Positions 8,862 to 18,660 of a stretch of 64,000 nucleotides of DNA are shown here, in pieces. Every line of letters starts with the position of its first letter. The first letter of the stretch is position 1. The position numbers and the translations under genes are program-made. Source of the DNA: Hyphomicrobiales bacterium (GTDB lineage: Bacteria > Pseudomonadota > Alphaproteobacteria > Rhizobiales > Beijerinckiaceae); contig JAIXSM010000018.1 of NCBI GenBank assembly GCA_027484655.1, forward strand, positions 1 through 64,000, given 5' to 3'. Below the pieces are notes generated by a model. The model worked only from the letters and a program-made list of their open reading frames with translations. It searched no databases and was not told the origin of the DNA.

Positions 8862-10151
8862 ATGACGGATCACGATCCCCACAGCGCCGCCACGCCGGCG
8901 ACGTCACGTAAGCCGTCGCGTTTTTTCGGCAGGCACCTGCGCACGCCGCAGGAGGCGCTCCAGCCCGAGGTTGCGCCCCTGCCGCCGGACCTTGGCAAAC
9001 GGCCGAGCGAGCGTAGACCGCGCCTTTCCGCGCTGAGCGGGTTCCTGTCGTTCCTGCTGCTGGCCTCCATCGCGGGCGTGATTATGTTCGCCGAGTTCGA
9101 GCGCGAACTAAACAAGCCCGGCCCCTTGGCCATGGATCGCGTGGTGTTCATCGCGCCGCGCACGGAGGTTGTCGATATCATCGACCAGCTTGCCGCAGCC
9201 GGCGTGGTCGGGCATCCGACGCTGCTCAAGATCAATCTTTGGCTCGAGGGCAAGTGGAGCCAGGTGAAGGCTGGCGAGTACATGTTCCGTCGCGAGGCGA
9301 GCCTGCGCGAGGTCGTGGACCTTTTGATTTCAGGTCGGCAACTGCTCCACTCGGTCACAATCGCCGAGGGGCTGACCAGCGAGCAGATTGTGTCGCGGCT
9401 TAAGGACATCGACATTCTCGCCGGCGAGGTGCGTCAGATCCCGCCCGAGGGCACGCTGCTGCCGGAAACGTACCGTGTCGCCCGCGGCATGTCGCGCAAC
9501 GACCTGATCCGCAAGATGCAGCTGGATCACAATCGCCTCGTGGACGCCATCTGGGAGAAGCGGGCGCCGGATCTGCCCATTCGCTCGAAGTACGAAATGG
9601 TTACGCTGGCCTCCATCGTCGAGAAAGAGACAGGGCGCGCGGACGAGCGGACCCGTGTGGCGGCGGTGTTTCATAACCGCTTGCAACGGCGCATGAGGCT
9701 GCAGTCCGATCCGACGATTGTGTACGGCATTGTCGGCGGCAAGGGCACTCTTGGCCGCCCCATCCTGCGCAGCGAGATTCTCAAGCCCACCGCCTTCAAC
9801 ACCTATGTGATCGACGGCTTGCCGCCGAGCCCGATCGCGAATCCGGGGCGCGCCGCTCTCGAAGCGGTGGCGAACCCGTCGCGCACGCGCGACCTGTTCT
9901 TCGTCGCGGATGGAACCGGCGGCCACGTCTTTGCCGAAACGCTCGACCAGCATAACCGCAATGTCGCTCGCTGGCGCGAGATCGAGCGCGAGATGCGCGC
10001 CAGAGCGGATACCGCGGCGGTGGCCGTGGATCGGGCTCTCCCCGTCGAGGATGCGGCGCCGGTTCCCTCCGCCACGGCGGCGCCTTCGTCTGCGCCCGCG
10101 GCGGCTCCGCCGCTCCGCCGCTCCGAAGGTCAGGCTCCGGTGCGTCGCTAG
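8862..10151 (+). CDS. mltG: Endolytic murein transglycosylase
   Basis: 429 residues. It cleaves nascent peptidoglycan glycan strands at the inner membrane. The N-terminal cytoplasmic part (1-55) is Pro/Arg-rich, and one membrane segment follows at about 58-76. A LysM-like region precedes the YceG/MltG catalytic domain. The catalytic glutamate is E254 in LASIVEKET, equivalent to E218 of E. coli. The last 45 residues are Ala/Pro-rich and probably disordered. It directly follows fabF, a gene order common in alphaproteobacteria. Confidence 0.95.
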   Translation: MTDHDPHSAATPATSRKPSRFFGRHLRTPQEALQPEVAPLPPDLGKRPSERRPRLSALSGFLSFLLLASIAGVIMFAEFERELNKPGPLAMDRVVFIAPRTEVVDIIDQLAAAGVVGHPTLLKINLWLEGKWSQVKAGEYMFRREASLREVVDLLISGRQLLHSVTIAEGLTSEQIVSRLKDIDILAGEVRQIPPEGTLLPETYRVARGMSRNDLIRKMQLDHNRLVDAIWEKRAPDLPIRSKYEMVTLASIVEKETGRADERTRVAAVFHNRLQRRMRLQSDPTIVYGIVGGKGTLGRPILRSEILKPTAFNTYVIDGLPPSPIANPGRAALEAVANPSRTRDLFFVADGTGGHVFAETLDQHNRNVARWREIEREMRARADTAAVAVDRALPVEDAAPVPSATAAPSSAPAAAPPLRRSEGQAPVRR

Positions 10152-10230
10152 CACGGCTTTCTCCCGGATGAGCCGCAGTCGACGACAGGCCGCGGTCAAG
10201 GGCGTGGTCGTCAGGTTTTATCGTTCGCGC

Positions 10231-10254
10231 CCCCGCGGCTTGTTCGTGGGGTTT
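10231..10254 (+). terminator. Possible weak terminator after mltG
   Basis: CCCCGCG, loop, CGTGGGG (one G-U pair) followed by TTTT, in the 123-base gap before yicC. The stem is short, so termination is likely partial. Confidence 0.35.
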
Positions 10255-10274
10255 TGAGACGGCCGGGGAGCATC

Positions 10275-11162
10275 ATGGCCCTTCACAGCATGACAGGCTT
10301 TGCGCGGTCCCAGCGGTCGCAGGGTTTCTGGCGCCTCGCCTGGGAGATCAAGTCCGTCAATGCGAAGGGCCTTGATCTGCGCTTGCGCACGCCTGCGGGT
10401 TTCGACGCACTTGAGCAGGAAGCCCGCGCGCGTATCGGCGCCCGCCTCACCCGCGGCGCCTGCTACGCGACGCTCACCGCCCAGCGCGACAGCGCGGCGC
10501 CGGACATTCGTATCAATGAAGCGGCGCTCACAAGCCTGCTGGCGGCCATCGAGCGTCTGCCGCGCAGCGACGCCGTGCGCACGCCGACCCTCGACGGGCT
10601 GCTCGCCATCAAGGGGGTGGTGGATGTGGTCGAGGCGACGGACACCGACGAGGCCATGGCCGCGGTTCACGCGGCGGCTCTGACGGCTCTCGACGAGGCG
10701 ATAGAGGGCATTATCGCCATGCGCGCCCGGGAAGGCGCGGCCCTGACAAGCGTTCTGGCGAGCCGGCTGGACGCTATCGGCGCGCTGGCGGCTGCGGCGG
10801 ACGCGTGCCCGGGCCGCAAGCCCGAGGCGGTGCGCGCGCGGCTAGAGCAAGCGGTTGCGGCTCTCGTGCAGGGCGCCAGCGCGCTCGATCCCGTTCGTCT
10901 GCATCAGGAGGCCATACTTCTTGCGGCCAAGGCCGATGTGCGCGAAGAGCTTGACCGCCTCAAGGCCCATGTGGACGCGGCGCGTGATCTTGTCTCCTCC
11001 GGCAAGCCGGCCGGGCGGCGTCTCGATTTCCTCGCCCAGGAATTGGGCCGTGAGGCGAACACCCTGTGCGCGAAGTCCAACGATCCGGACCTGACGCGTA
11101 TCGGCATGGAGCTGCGCGTCGAGATCGAGCAGTTTCGCGAACAGGTCCAGAATGTGGAATAA
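10275..11162 (+). CDS. yicC: YicC-family endoribonuclease
   Basis: 295 residues. It has the family's N-terminal SMTGFARS and the C-terminal block FLAQELGREANTL...SNDPDL that defines YicC/DUF1732. E. coli YicC is an endoribonuclease acting on RNA including small RNAs. ATG 10275 is preceded by GGGGAG; the frame is open slightly upstream to 10254 but without similarity. Its 3' end touches the gmk region, as in many Rhizobiales, suggesting co-transcription. Confidence 0.93.
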   Translation: MALHSMTGFARSQRSQGFWRLAWEIKSVNAKGLDLRLRTPAGFDALEQEARARIGARLTRGACYATLTAQRDSAAPDIRINEAALTSLLAAIERLPRSDAVRTPTLDGLLAIKGVVDVVEATDTDEAMAAVHAAALTALDEAIEGIIAMRAREGAALTSVLASRLDAIGALAAAADACPGRKPEAVRARLEQAVAALVQGASALDPVRLHQEAILLAAKADVREELDRLKAHVDAARDLVSSGKPAGRRLDFLAQELGREANTLCAKSNDPDLTRIGMELRVEIEQFREQVQNVE

Positions 11163-11193
11163 TGCATCGATGATGAGAGCCGCGAACGAGCCA

Positions 11194-11853
11194 ATGCTTT
11201 CCTCAAACCAAAGCGGCCCGATCCGCCGGCGCGGGCTCATGCTGATCCTGTCCTCGCCGTCCGGCGCGGGCAAAACCACTCTCACCCGCGACCTGCTCAG
11301 CGACCGTGCCCTCGACCTCACGCTCTCGATCTCGGTGACGACGCGCCCGCGGCGGAGCAGCGAGGTGAACGGCATCCACTACAACTTCGTCAGCCGCGCC
11401 GACTTCGAGAAGCTGCGCGAGCGTGACGACCTGCTGGAATGGGCCGAGGTGCATGGCAACTTCTACGGCACCCCGCGCGAACCGGTGGAGAAGGTGCTGA
11501 TCGAGGGGCGGGACATGCTCTTCGACATCGACTACCAGGGCACGCAGCAAGTGCTCCAGAAGGCCGCCGCTGACGCGGTGACGATATTCATTCTGCCTCC
11601 GTCCATGCGGGAGCTTCAGGCGCGCCTCGAACGCCGCGCCGAAGACGCAGCCGACGTGATCGCGCGCCGGCTCGAGAACGCGCGCAACGAGATTTCCCGC
11701 TGGCCGATGTACGATTACGTGATCGTCAACGAGGACATCGAGCAAGCGCTCAACGAGGTTCGCTCGATCATCGTCGCCGAGCGCCTGCGCCGGGTGCGCA
11801 GCGAAAGCGGCATCGCGGGGTTCGTGCAGTCGTTGCTGGACGAGCCGCTGTAG
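11194..11853 (+). CDS. gmk: Guanylate kinase
   Basis: 219 residues from ATG 11194. It phosphorylates GMP to GDP. The P-loop is SSPSGAGKTT, with the family motifs SVTTRP, HYNFV and EWAEVHGN following. The start is uncertain: in-frame ATGs also lie at 11152, 11170 and 11173, and 11152 would overlap yicC by 11 bases. 11194 is preferred because the family normally has only about 10 residues before RRRGLML. No strong ribosome site separates the choices. It is convergent with rsmA. Confidence 0.94.
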   Translation: MLSSNQSGPIRRRGLMLILSSPSGAGKTTLTRDLLSDRALDLTLSISVTTRPRRSSEVNGIHYNFVSRADFEKLRERDDLLEWAEVHGNFYGTPREPVEKVLIEGRDMLFDIDYQGTQQVLQKAAADAVTIFILPPSMRELQARLERRAEDAADVIARRLENARNEISRWPMYDYVIVNEDIEQALNEVRSIIVAERLRRVRSESGIAGFVQSLLDEPL

Positions 11854-12116
11854 CGACAAGGCTTGCGCGCTTCGCCGGAGCCCGGGTTTAAGTTGCCGCC
11901 GCGCTCCGAATGCGGCGGGGTTATTGAACCCGACAGCGTGGAGCCTTCTGCCTTCGCTGGAATGACGGCGAGGTTTACGTCAACTTCCCCGCAGCGTCAT
12001 GGCGGCGAAGGCCGCCATCCACGACAGGCCACCGCGCACGCTCTCTCCACATCCCCCGAAGCGAAGCGATCCGGCTGACGGTCTACGATTGTGATTTATC
12101 GCGCTATCTATCAGCT
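11854..12116. other. Intergenic region between convergent gmk and rsmA
   Basis: 263 bases without a supported gene. The short frame 11863-12078 has no family features. No clear intrinsic terminator with a T run is visible, although both flanking genes end here. Confidence 0.5.
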
Positions 12117-12986
12117 TTAACCGGCGCGCCCGCGCGCGCGGTCGTATGCGTTCGCAAGCGCAACGAACCCCGCCACATCGATCTCTTCCGCCCGCGCGGT
12201 CTCCAGCAGCTGTGCCTCGCCCAGCAGGGCGATCGGATCGACGCCCAGACTTTTCAACGACTGGCGCAACATCTTGCGCCGCTGGCCGAACGCCGCCTGC
12301 GTGACCTTGGCGAGGGTGGCGCCGTCGCAGGGCGCCGGTTCCAGCCGCGGGGTCAGCTCCACCACGGACGACGTTACTTTCGGCGGCGGCGTGAAGGCCT
12401 CCGGCGGCACGTCGAACAGAATCCGCGCCCGCGTGCGCCATCCGCACAACACGCCGAGCCGGCCATAGTTCGCGCGATCCTCTGGGGTCGCGACGATGCG
12501 CTCGGCGACTTCGCGCTGGAACATCAGCACCATGCGATCCCAGAACGGCGGCCACGCGGCGGCCTCCACCCAGTTTGCGAGCAGGGGCGTGCCGATGTTG
12601 TAGGGCAGATTGGCGACGATCCGCACGGGTCCACCGTCCCCATGCGCGCGGGCGAGGGCGTCGAAGTCCGTCTCAAGCGCATCGCCGGCGATCACCGTGA
12701 GGCGACCGGGGCAGGCGGCCTCGATCTCCGCGAGAGCCGCGAGACAGCGCTCGTCGCGCTCGATGGCGACCACCTTGCGGGCGCCCTCTGCGAGCAGGGC
12801 GCGGGTCAACCCGCCGGGGCCGGGGCCAACTTCGATGACGGTCGCTTCGCGCAGCGGCGCGGCGGCGCGGGCGATGCGCCCGGTGAGGTTCAGATCGAAC
12901 AGGAAGTTCTGGCCGAGTGATTTCTTCGCGGCGAGGTCATGCTTGCGCACCACCTCGCGAAGCGGCGGCAGATCGTCGAGGCTCAA
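12117..12986 (-). CDS. rsmA: 16S rRNA (adenine1518-N6/adenine1519-N6) dimethyltransferase
   Basis: 289 residues (KsgA family). It dimethylates two adenines in helix 45 of 16S rRNA late in 30S assembly. The N-terminal KKSLGQNFL is followed by the SAM-binding VGPGPGGLT, and NLPYNI is the catalytic motif IV. The start is a TTG at 12986 that overlaps the pdxA stop (TTGA), with AGGA about 8 bases upstream. The family N-terminus supports this unusual codon. It is the last gene of the lptF-to-rsmA operon. Confidence 0.96.
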   Translation of the reverse strand: MSLDDLPPLREVVRKHDLAAKKSLGQNFLFDLNLTGRIARAAAPLREATVIEVGPGPGGLTRALLAEGARKVVAIERDERCLAALAEIEAACPGRLTVIAGDALETDFDALARAHGDGGPVRIVANLPYNIGTPLLANWVEAAAWPPFWDRMVLMFQREVAERIVATPEDRANYGRLGVLCGWRTRARILFDVPPEAFTPPPKVTSSVVELTPRLEPAPCDGATLAKVTQAAFGQRRKMLRQSLKSLGVDPIALLGEAQLLETARAEEIDVAGFVALANAYDRARGRAG

Positions 12987-14011
12987 GGCGCTTGTCCTGC
13001 GCTGGCGAGGCGCGACGCAAGCCGCAGCGCCGCAATGAGGCTCGCTGGTTCGGCGAGCCCTGCGCCCGCGATGTCGTATGCGGTGCCATGGTCCGGCGAG
13101 GTGCGGATGAATGGAAGGCCGAGCGTCACATTCACGGCGCTGTCGAACGCGATGGTCTTGATCGGGATGAGCGCCTGATCGTGATACATGCAGATGGCCG
13201 CGTCGTAGCGCGCGCGCGCAGCCGCATGAAACAGCGTGTCGCCGGGCAGGGGTCCGCGCGCGTCGATTCCCTCGGCCCGGAGCGTCGCGACCGCAGGCGC
13301 AATGACCTCGATGTCCTCGCGACCCATGGCGCCGTTCTCGCCAGCGTGGGGATTGAGACCCGAGAAGGCGAGGCGCGGGGCAGGGAGCGCGAACCGCTGC
13401 TGTAGATCATGCGCCACGATCCGGCCCGTCTCGATCAGCAGATCCGTGGTCAGGTCTGTCAACGCCTGTCGCAGCGACACGTGGATTGTGGCCGGCACGA
13501 CCGCGAGTTCGGGCGACCACAACATCATGACGGGATGGGCGGCGACGCCGAACTCCCGCAGCGCCAGTTCGCCCAAAAACTCTGTGTGACCGGGATGGGT
13601 GAAACCGGCCTTGTAGAGGTTGGCTTTCGAGATCGGATTTGTGACGAGAGCGTGGGCGCGGCCCTCACGGACGAGCCGCACGCCCGTTTCAATTGCTTCT
13701 ATGGTCGGCGCGGCGTCTGCTTCGCAGGGGCGCGCGGGTTCGCCAATCACCGACGCGGTGAGGGGAACAACCGGCAACGCTCTTGAGAAAACATCGCTGG
13801 CCGCTTCCGGCGCGCAGGCTTCCACTGGCGCGTTGAGGCCGACGCGTGCGGCGACCCGGCGCATGTGCTCCGGGTCGCCCAGCAGAAAGAACGGCGTGTC
13901 GTCAGGCCCGCGCCGGCTCCACGCCATGAGCGCAATCTCGGGGCCAATGCCCGAGGGATCTCCCATGGAGAGGGCGATGGGTGCGTGCGCCGCCACCTGA
14001 GGCGCCTGCAT
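12983..14011 (-). CDS. pdxA: 4-hydroxythreonine-4-phosphate dehydrogenase
   Basis: 342 residues. It oxidises 4-phosphohydroxy-L-threonine in pyridoxal phosphate synthesis. Metal-ligand histidines are visible in [15 protein letters not shown] and YHDQALIP, and the N-terminal [11 protein letters not shown] is typical. The frame is open upstream to 14209, but family length and the ALSMGDPSG start support ATG 14011, 4 bases after the stop of the SurA-like gene. It overlaps rsmA by 4 bases. The surA-pdxA-rsmA order is widely conserved. Confidence 0.96.
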   Translation of the reverse strand: MQAPQVAAHAPIALSMGDPSGIGPEIALMAWSRRGPDDTPFFLLGDPEHMRRVAARVGLNAPVEACAPEAASDVFSRALPVVPLTASVIGEPARPCEADAAPTIEAIETGVRLVREGRAHALVTNPISKANLYKAGFTHPGHTEFLGELALREFGVAAHPVMMLWSPELAVVPATIHVSLRQALTDLTTDLLIETGRIVAHDLQQRFALPAPRLAFSGLNPHAGENGAMGREDIEVIAPAVATLRAEGIDARGPLPGDTLFHAAARARYDAAICMYHDQALIPIKTIAFDSAVNVTLGLPFIRTSPDHGTAYDIAGAGLAEPASLIAALRLASRLASAGQAP

Positions 14012-14015
14012 CGGG

Positions 14016-14924
14016 TTACCGCTTGACGATGATGGCGCGGCTGCGCAGGGGCGCGTAGAGCTTCTGGCTGACGCCCTGCAACTTGCGGGCGAGCAGTTCC
14101 TGCCGCACTTCCTGCGCAGCAGTGCTGTCCGTGCCGCCAGAACCCTTGCCGCACACCGCAAACATCTCGATGCCGTCCGCAGAGCGCGAAGGCGGGGTGA
14201 GCCGGCCAACGGGCGTCTTTTCGAGGACGGCGACGATCTGGTCCGGGAGGGTGGCCACAGAGCGTGTTACAGGCGGGCGAATGGCGACGTCCTTGAGGGC
14301 GGAGGCGAACTGGAGGCCGCTCTCGCAGTCTGTGAACCGCGTCCGCAGGTTCGAGGCCTCGCGCGCCCTTGCGTCGGCCACCGAGGAGCTGGCGTCTCGC
14401 GGAACAATAAAGACGATGGGCCGCAGGCGGTATTCGTCGTTCTTGGATCCGCGTTTCGCCAGCTCGGCGCGGACTTCGTTCTCGCTGACGCCAACGCTGC
14501 GATTCAGCGCTGAGACATAGCCGCGCCAGCCGATCTGAGCCTTGCCGTGCTCCTGCCAGTGGGAGGGATCGACCCCGGCGCTCTGAAGCGCGGCGCCTAG
14601 CGCCTGCACAGGAATCTTCCGCTCGTTGGCGATGCGGGCGAGTTCTGACAAGGCGTCCTGGTTGGTCGGCTGAATCCCGTACTTGCGGATCTCCGCCGCC
14701 TTGAGGCGATCCTCGACGAGGCTCTCCAGCGCCGCCTCGCGGGAGGCGGTCGCACGCATGGCGCGCAGCATCCGCATGCGCTGGTCCAGGTCGTAGGTCG
14801 TTACCGGGCTATCGTTGACGGTGGCGACGAGAGCCTGGGCCTGCGCCGCTGTGGGCTGGCCCACCGCCAGCAGCGCAACAAGCGCGAGGCAGGCGAAGCG
14901 GATGCTCATGGGGATCGCAGGCAT
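14016..14924 (-). CDS. SurA-like periplasmic chaperone/peptidyl-prolyl isomerase
   Basis: 302 residues. A signal peptide covers about residues 1-29 (hydrophobic core then AAQAQA). A SurA N-terminal type helical domain follows, with the family phrase VATVNDSPVTTYDLDQRM. A parvulin domain is less clear: the C-terminal part is short and divergent from E. coli SurA, which has two. Position between lptD and pdxA fits a role in folding outer membrane proteins such as LptD. The start ATG 14924 has GGAG upstream; an internal ATG at 14909 is possible. Confidence 0.85.
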   Translation of the reverse strand: MPAIPMSIRFACLALVALLAVGQPTAAQAQALVATVNDSPVTTYDLDQRMRMLRAMRATASREAALESLVEDRLKAAEIRKYGIQPTNQDALSELARIANERKIPVQALGAALQSAGVDPSHWQEHGKAQIGWRGYVSALNRSVGVSENEVRAELAKRGSKNDEYRLRPIVFIVPRDASSSVADARAREASNLRTRFTDCESGLQFASALKDVAIRPPVTRSVATLPDQIVAVLEKTPVGRLTPPSRSADGIEMFAVCGKGSGGTDSTAAQEVRQELLARKLQGVSQKLYAPLRSRAIIVKR

Positions 14925-14953
14925 CTTCACTCCATGTTGTGTGGGCTGATGGC

Positions 14954-17572
14954 CTAACGCGCGCCGGTGGACGACAGGCCATCCTGCATGACCACATCTC
15001 CCAGGCCCGAGCGCACGCGTGCGTCGCCGAGGGTTCGAAGCTGCAATTGCAGCGTGATCGTGTGGTTGCGTGACTGCACGCCCAGAGTGTTCTCCTGCAG
15101 CACGGATGTGTAGTTCACCGCGAGGGTGGTGCACTCGTCCGTATACCCGGCGCCGATGCCGAGGCCAGCGACGGAGAACAGCGGAGCCGCCTTCTGCGTA
15201 CCGGAAACCGATGTCTGGTAAAGATGCCGGGACATGTCGAACACGACGCTGCCGCTGATGAAGTAGTTCTGCGTCAGGTTCAATTTGGAGGCGGCGCCAA
15301 GACCTTGCCGGGTCTTTTCGTAGCCAATCGCTCTTTGCGCCTCGTAACGAGCGTAGAGCAGGCTCGCCTCCATGCGGCCGAGTTTCGCGTTGGCCACGAT
15401 GTCGAAGCGGCGCATGTCGAACGTCTCGGCGTCGAAGCGGCCCTTGGCGACGAAATTGTACATGGCGCTGGGCGCGTAAGCGACGCGCGCCACGTAGTCG
15501 GAGCGCTGGGTGTCGAGCCCCGAACTGATGCCCACGTTGGCGGCGTCCGGGCTCGCGTACGAGTTCGGCCCGGCGAGATGATAGGACTGGCCCACCATGA
15601 AGTTCGCGTAGCCGCCGCGGTCGAATGTGGCCGTGTACTGCGCGCCGTAGTTGATGCGCGTGCCGCCCTCGAAGCGGTCGTAGCCCGAGAACTTGGACCA
15701 CTGGAACAGGTTGGTGTCGTCGAACACGAGACTCTGGGCGTCCTCGTTCACCAGCGTGCGGCTGCGCATCACGCCGGGGCGCGCCACAATCTGCGCGATG
15801 GGCTCGATCACGTGGGTCACGCCCTGAGTGCGCGCCATCAGCGGGAAGCGATATTCCAGACCAGCGCCGGGCGTGACCTGGCCGCGGAAAATGTCGTCTT
15901 GCTGGCCGAAGATGCCGAGTTGGTCGCTGTTGCGGATGCAGGTCAGCGGATCAAGGCACGTTCCGCTCCAGGATACAGACCCCGTGTCGTCGAGGCGCAG
16001 CCATGAACCCTGCATGTGGACAAACGTAAACGGGGTCCACACCTGCCCAACGGGATCGATGAACTGGCGCCGCCAGTTTATCTGTGCGGTCGCCCGAGCG
16101 TAGTTGCCAGCGATGCCGCGCACAAGGCAGTTCGCGGCGCTGTAGCGTCCGGTTACGGAGTCGCGTTCGCAAACATCGTAGAGACCGTAGACCGTGTCGA
16201 GCTTTCGGCCGCCAAGCGCTTCCACCGAGACCAGATCGCGGTTCACGTTCGTGAAGTTGAAGTCGATCTCGACCTGCCCGCCGATGCCCGCCGTCTGCGC
16301 CCGCGGCAGGTTGAACGTCTTGTTGTAGTCGAGCAGCGGCCCCACGATGGGCTGCTGCTCTTGCAGGTCGCCGCGGGTGAGGCCGCGGAAATGATAGCCG
16401 CGCAGGTCGAAGAAGCCGCGCGGGCCCTGGCCCGTCAGATAGACGGTGGAGATCGATTCCTTGAAGTAGTTCTGCGACAGCACCTGGTTCGGCAGTTTGT
16501 AATCCTGCATGAACCAGCGATCGGTCATGAAGGTGCCGTCCCAGCCGGTCCTCCACTGCTGATTGATGTTGAAGTTGCCCTGCGACTCAACCGAGCCGCG
16601 GAACTTCTCGTTGCCCGGGCCGAACGGAGGGCCGCGGAACGCGTCCGGATCCTGCTGGAAAATGCCAGAGGCGCGGATGTGGTAGGAGCCGTCGAGCACG
16701 CGGTGACGCCACTCCAGGCTGCCGAGCAGCCCCTGACGCGACAGGTACGTGGGCGTGACGGTAAGGTCGTAGTTCGGGGCCAGCGCCCAGTAGATGGGAA
16801 CCGACACGCCGGCGCCGAGATGGCTGCGCGCGATGTAGCGCGGCGCAAGAACGCCGCTCTTGCGCTGCACGGACGGGTCCGGCGTCGAGAAGTACGGCAG
16901 CCACGCGATGGGCATGCCAAGCAACTCGAACGTCGCATCCTCGTAGTAGACGGTCTGCTCGGAGTTGTTGTGGATGATCTTCTTGGCCCGTATGCGCCAC
17001 AGCGGCGGCTTCGAAGGATTGTCCTTGCACTCTTCGCAAGCGGTGTAGGCGCCGTCCGTGAACACGGTCGTCTCGCCGCCGACGCGTTCGGCGCGGGAGG
17101 CGGTGAACCGGGTTTTGTCGACGGTTTCCGTGCGCAGGCTGTCCACGAATCCATCGCGGAAATCGTCGCTCAGCTCGAAGCGGTCCGAGTAGGCGATGGT
17201 GCCGTCGCGCTCGGTGAGCTTGGCGCGTCCTTCGGCGAACACGCGCTTGGTCGTCTGGTTGTAGATGACGCGGTCGGCCTCAAGAATCCGGCCTTGATAG
17301 TAGATCTGGACGCTGCCGCGGGCCGTGATTGTGTTGGCGTTGCGGTCGTAGACCATGTCCGCCGCGTCCACGAGCATACGGTCCTGCTGGGACGCGTCGC
17401 CGCGGGCGCTGCGTGCAATCCGCTCGTTCAGGGTCTGCGGAAGGGCAGGAGTGACCAAGGCTGTGCCAGCAAGCAACGCCGCAACGAGTAAAGCGCTGCG
17501 CTTGGAGCGCGAGCGACGCTGCTCCATCGCGGTCCGGCCGGCGAAGCCCACGGGGCCGAAGGGACGCCCCAT
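14954..17572 (-). CDS. lptD: LPS-assembly outer membrane protein
   Basis: 872 residues. It is the beta-barrel that inserts lipopolysaccharide into the outer leaflet. A basic N-region and hydrophobic signal segment occupy about residues 15-45, followed by an OstA/LptA-like domain (ADMVYDRNANTITARGSV) and the barrel (about 270-872). ATG 17572 is preceded by AGGAGG at good spacing and overlaps the lptG stop (TGATG). A TTG one codon earlier and an ATG at 17527 are alternatives. Cys pairs are few (CEECKD, CERD), so the disulfide pattern differs from E. coli LptD. Confidence 0.95.
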   Translation of the reverse strand: MGRPFGPVGFAGRTAMEQRRSRSKRSALLVAALLAGTALVTPALPQTLNERIARSARGDASQQDRMLVDAADMVYDRNANTITARGSVQIYYQGRILEADRVIYNQTTKRVFAEGRAKLTERDGTIAYSDRFELSDDFRDGFVDSLRTETVDKTRFTASRAERVGGETTVFTDGAYTACEECKDNPSKPPLWRIRAKKIIHNNSEQTVYYEDATFELLGMPIAWLPYFSTPDPSVQRKSGVLAPRYIARSHLGAGVSVPIYWALAPNYDLTVTPTYLSRQGLLGSLEWRHRVLDGSYHIRASGIFQQDPDAFRGPPFGPGNEKFRGSVESQGNFNINQQWRTGWDGTFMTDRWFMQDYKLPNQVLSQNYFKESISTVYLTGQGPRGFFDLRGYHFRGLTRGDLQEQQPIVGPLLDYNKTFNLPRAQTAGIGGQVEIDFNFTNVNRDLVSVEALGGRKLDTVYGLYDVCERDSVTGRYSAANCLVRGIAGNYARATAQINWRRQFIDPVGQVWTPFTFVHMQGSWLRLDDTGSVSWSGTCLDPLTCIRNSDQLGIFGQQDDIFRGQVTPGAGLEYRFPLMARTQGVTHVIEPIAQIVARPGVMRSRTLVNEDAQSLVFDDTNLFQWSKFSGYDRFEGGTRINYGAQYTATFDRGGYANFMVGQSYHLAGPNSYASPDAANVGISSGLDTQRSDYVARVAYAPSAMYNFVAKGRFDAETFDMRRFDIVANAKLGRMEASLLYARYEAQRAIGYEKTRQGLGAASKLNLTQNYFISGSVVFDMSRHLYQTSVSGTQKAAPLFSVAGLGIGAGYTDECTTLAVNYTSVLQENTLGVQSRNHTITLQLQLRTLGDARVRSGLGDVVMQDGLSSTGAR

Positions 17573-18660
17573 CAACCATCCTCCTGATACAAAAGCACCA
17601 GCGTACCCAACATACTACCCACTATTGCCGGCGACCATGCCGCGGCCGGCGCGCTAAGCAGCCCTGCACCGCCCAGATCGCCGGTAAGCTTTGTCGCTAC
17701 ATAAAGCACGAAGCCGGCTCCCACGCCACCTGAAACCATCTGGCCTACGCCACCAAACCGAAAGAACCTTAAGGAAACCGTCGCCGCTATGAGAACCATC
17801 GCCAGTAGCAGCAGTGGTCTGGCCATAAGCGTTTGATACTGCATCTGGTAGCCTGCTGCGTCTAGGCCTGCGGCCTCAGTCCGCCGGCTCACCTCCGGCA
17901 GCCGCCAGAAAGACACGGAAGCAGGGTGAACGAAAGATTGAGTGACCTGCTCAGCAGTCAAGCTTGTCGGAAGCATGAAGCTTGGGTGCTGGCGTGGCTC
18001 TTGAGCCGGCGCCGTCACCCGCGCGTCGTCCAGCCGCCACGCGCCGGGCTCAAGGGTGGCGCGCTGGGCTTCCACCCGCTCAAGGAACCTGCCGGCCGGA
18101 TCGTAAACGAAGGCCGTGACGCCGGAGAGCCGTGCGCCGCCGTCGCTGGAGCGTTCGGCGCGCAGGATCGACTGACCCTCCGCGCTGCGCTGGCGGATCC
18201 AGAGGCTCGTGTCGGCGTTCTCGCGGCTGGAGCGGCCAAAAATGCCGGTCTCGATCTGGTTCGCCTTTTGCTTGAGCGCGGCAGAAAGCGGGTTGTAGCC
18301 CATGGTCGCGACGGCCCCGAGCAGCAGGACGATCACGACGGGCGGGGTGAGAAATTGCCACACCGAAACTCCGGCCGACCGCGCGATGACGAGTTCGAGC
18401 CGGCGGGAGAGGTTGACGAAGGCGAACATGGCGCCCCCGAGAACCGCGAACGGCAGCACCTGCTCGGCGATGGTCGGCGTGCGCAACAGCGCCAGATAGG
18501 CGAGGAGGCCAGCGCTGGCGCGCTGGGCGTCGCTGGCGCGGCGCAGCAATTCGACGAAGTCGCCCAGGTAGATGATGAGAAACAGAATCCCGAACACCGC
18601 CGCCACGGAGCGCAGGAAGCGGATCGCGAGATAGCGGCCTAGGGTTGTGAACAGGATCAT
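17572..18660 (-). CDS. lptG: LPS export ABC transporter permease LptG
   Basis: 362 residues. YjgP/YjgQ-family permease with three N-terminal membrane segments, a periplasmic beta-jellyroll region (about 135-265) and three C-terminal segments. With LptF and the LptB ATPase (not in this window) it extracts LPS from the inner membrane and passes it to LptC/LptA. It overlaps lptF by 4 bases (ATGA) and abuts lptD, suggesting translational coupling. The order lptF-lptG-lptD places the extraction and final insertion machinery in one operon. Confidence 0.95.
   Translation of the reverse strand: MILFTTLGRYLAIRFLRSVAAVFGILFLIIYLGDFVELLRRASDAQRASAGLLAYLALLRTPTIAEQVLPFAVLGGAMFAFVNLSRRLELVIARSAGVSVWQFLTPPVVIVLLLGAVATMGYNPLSAALKQKANQIETGIFGRSSRENADTSLWIRQRSAEGQSILRAERSSDGGARLSGVTAFVYDPAGRFLERVEAQRATLEPGAWRLDDARVTAPAQEPRQHPSFMLPTSLTAEQVTQSFVHPASVSFWRLPEVSRRTEAAGLDAAGYQMQYQTLMARPLLLLAMVLIAATVSLRFFRFGGVGQMVSGGVGAGFVLYVATKLTGDLGGAGLLSAPAAAWSPAIVGSMLGTLVLLYQEDG

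Noticed and set aside
10231-10254. Strong terminator separating mltG from yicC
   Set aside because: Stem is only 7 bp with a G-U pair; listed only as a weak candidate.
16016-17491. 491-codon plus-strand frame opposite lptD
   Set aside because: Long frame in GC-rich antisense of a clear gene; composition is shadow-like, no family motif.
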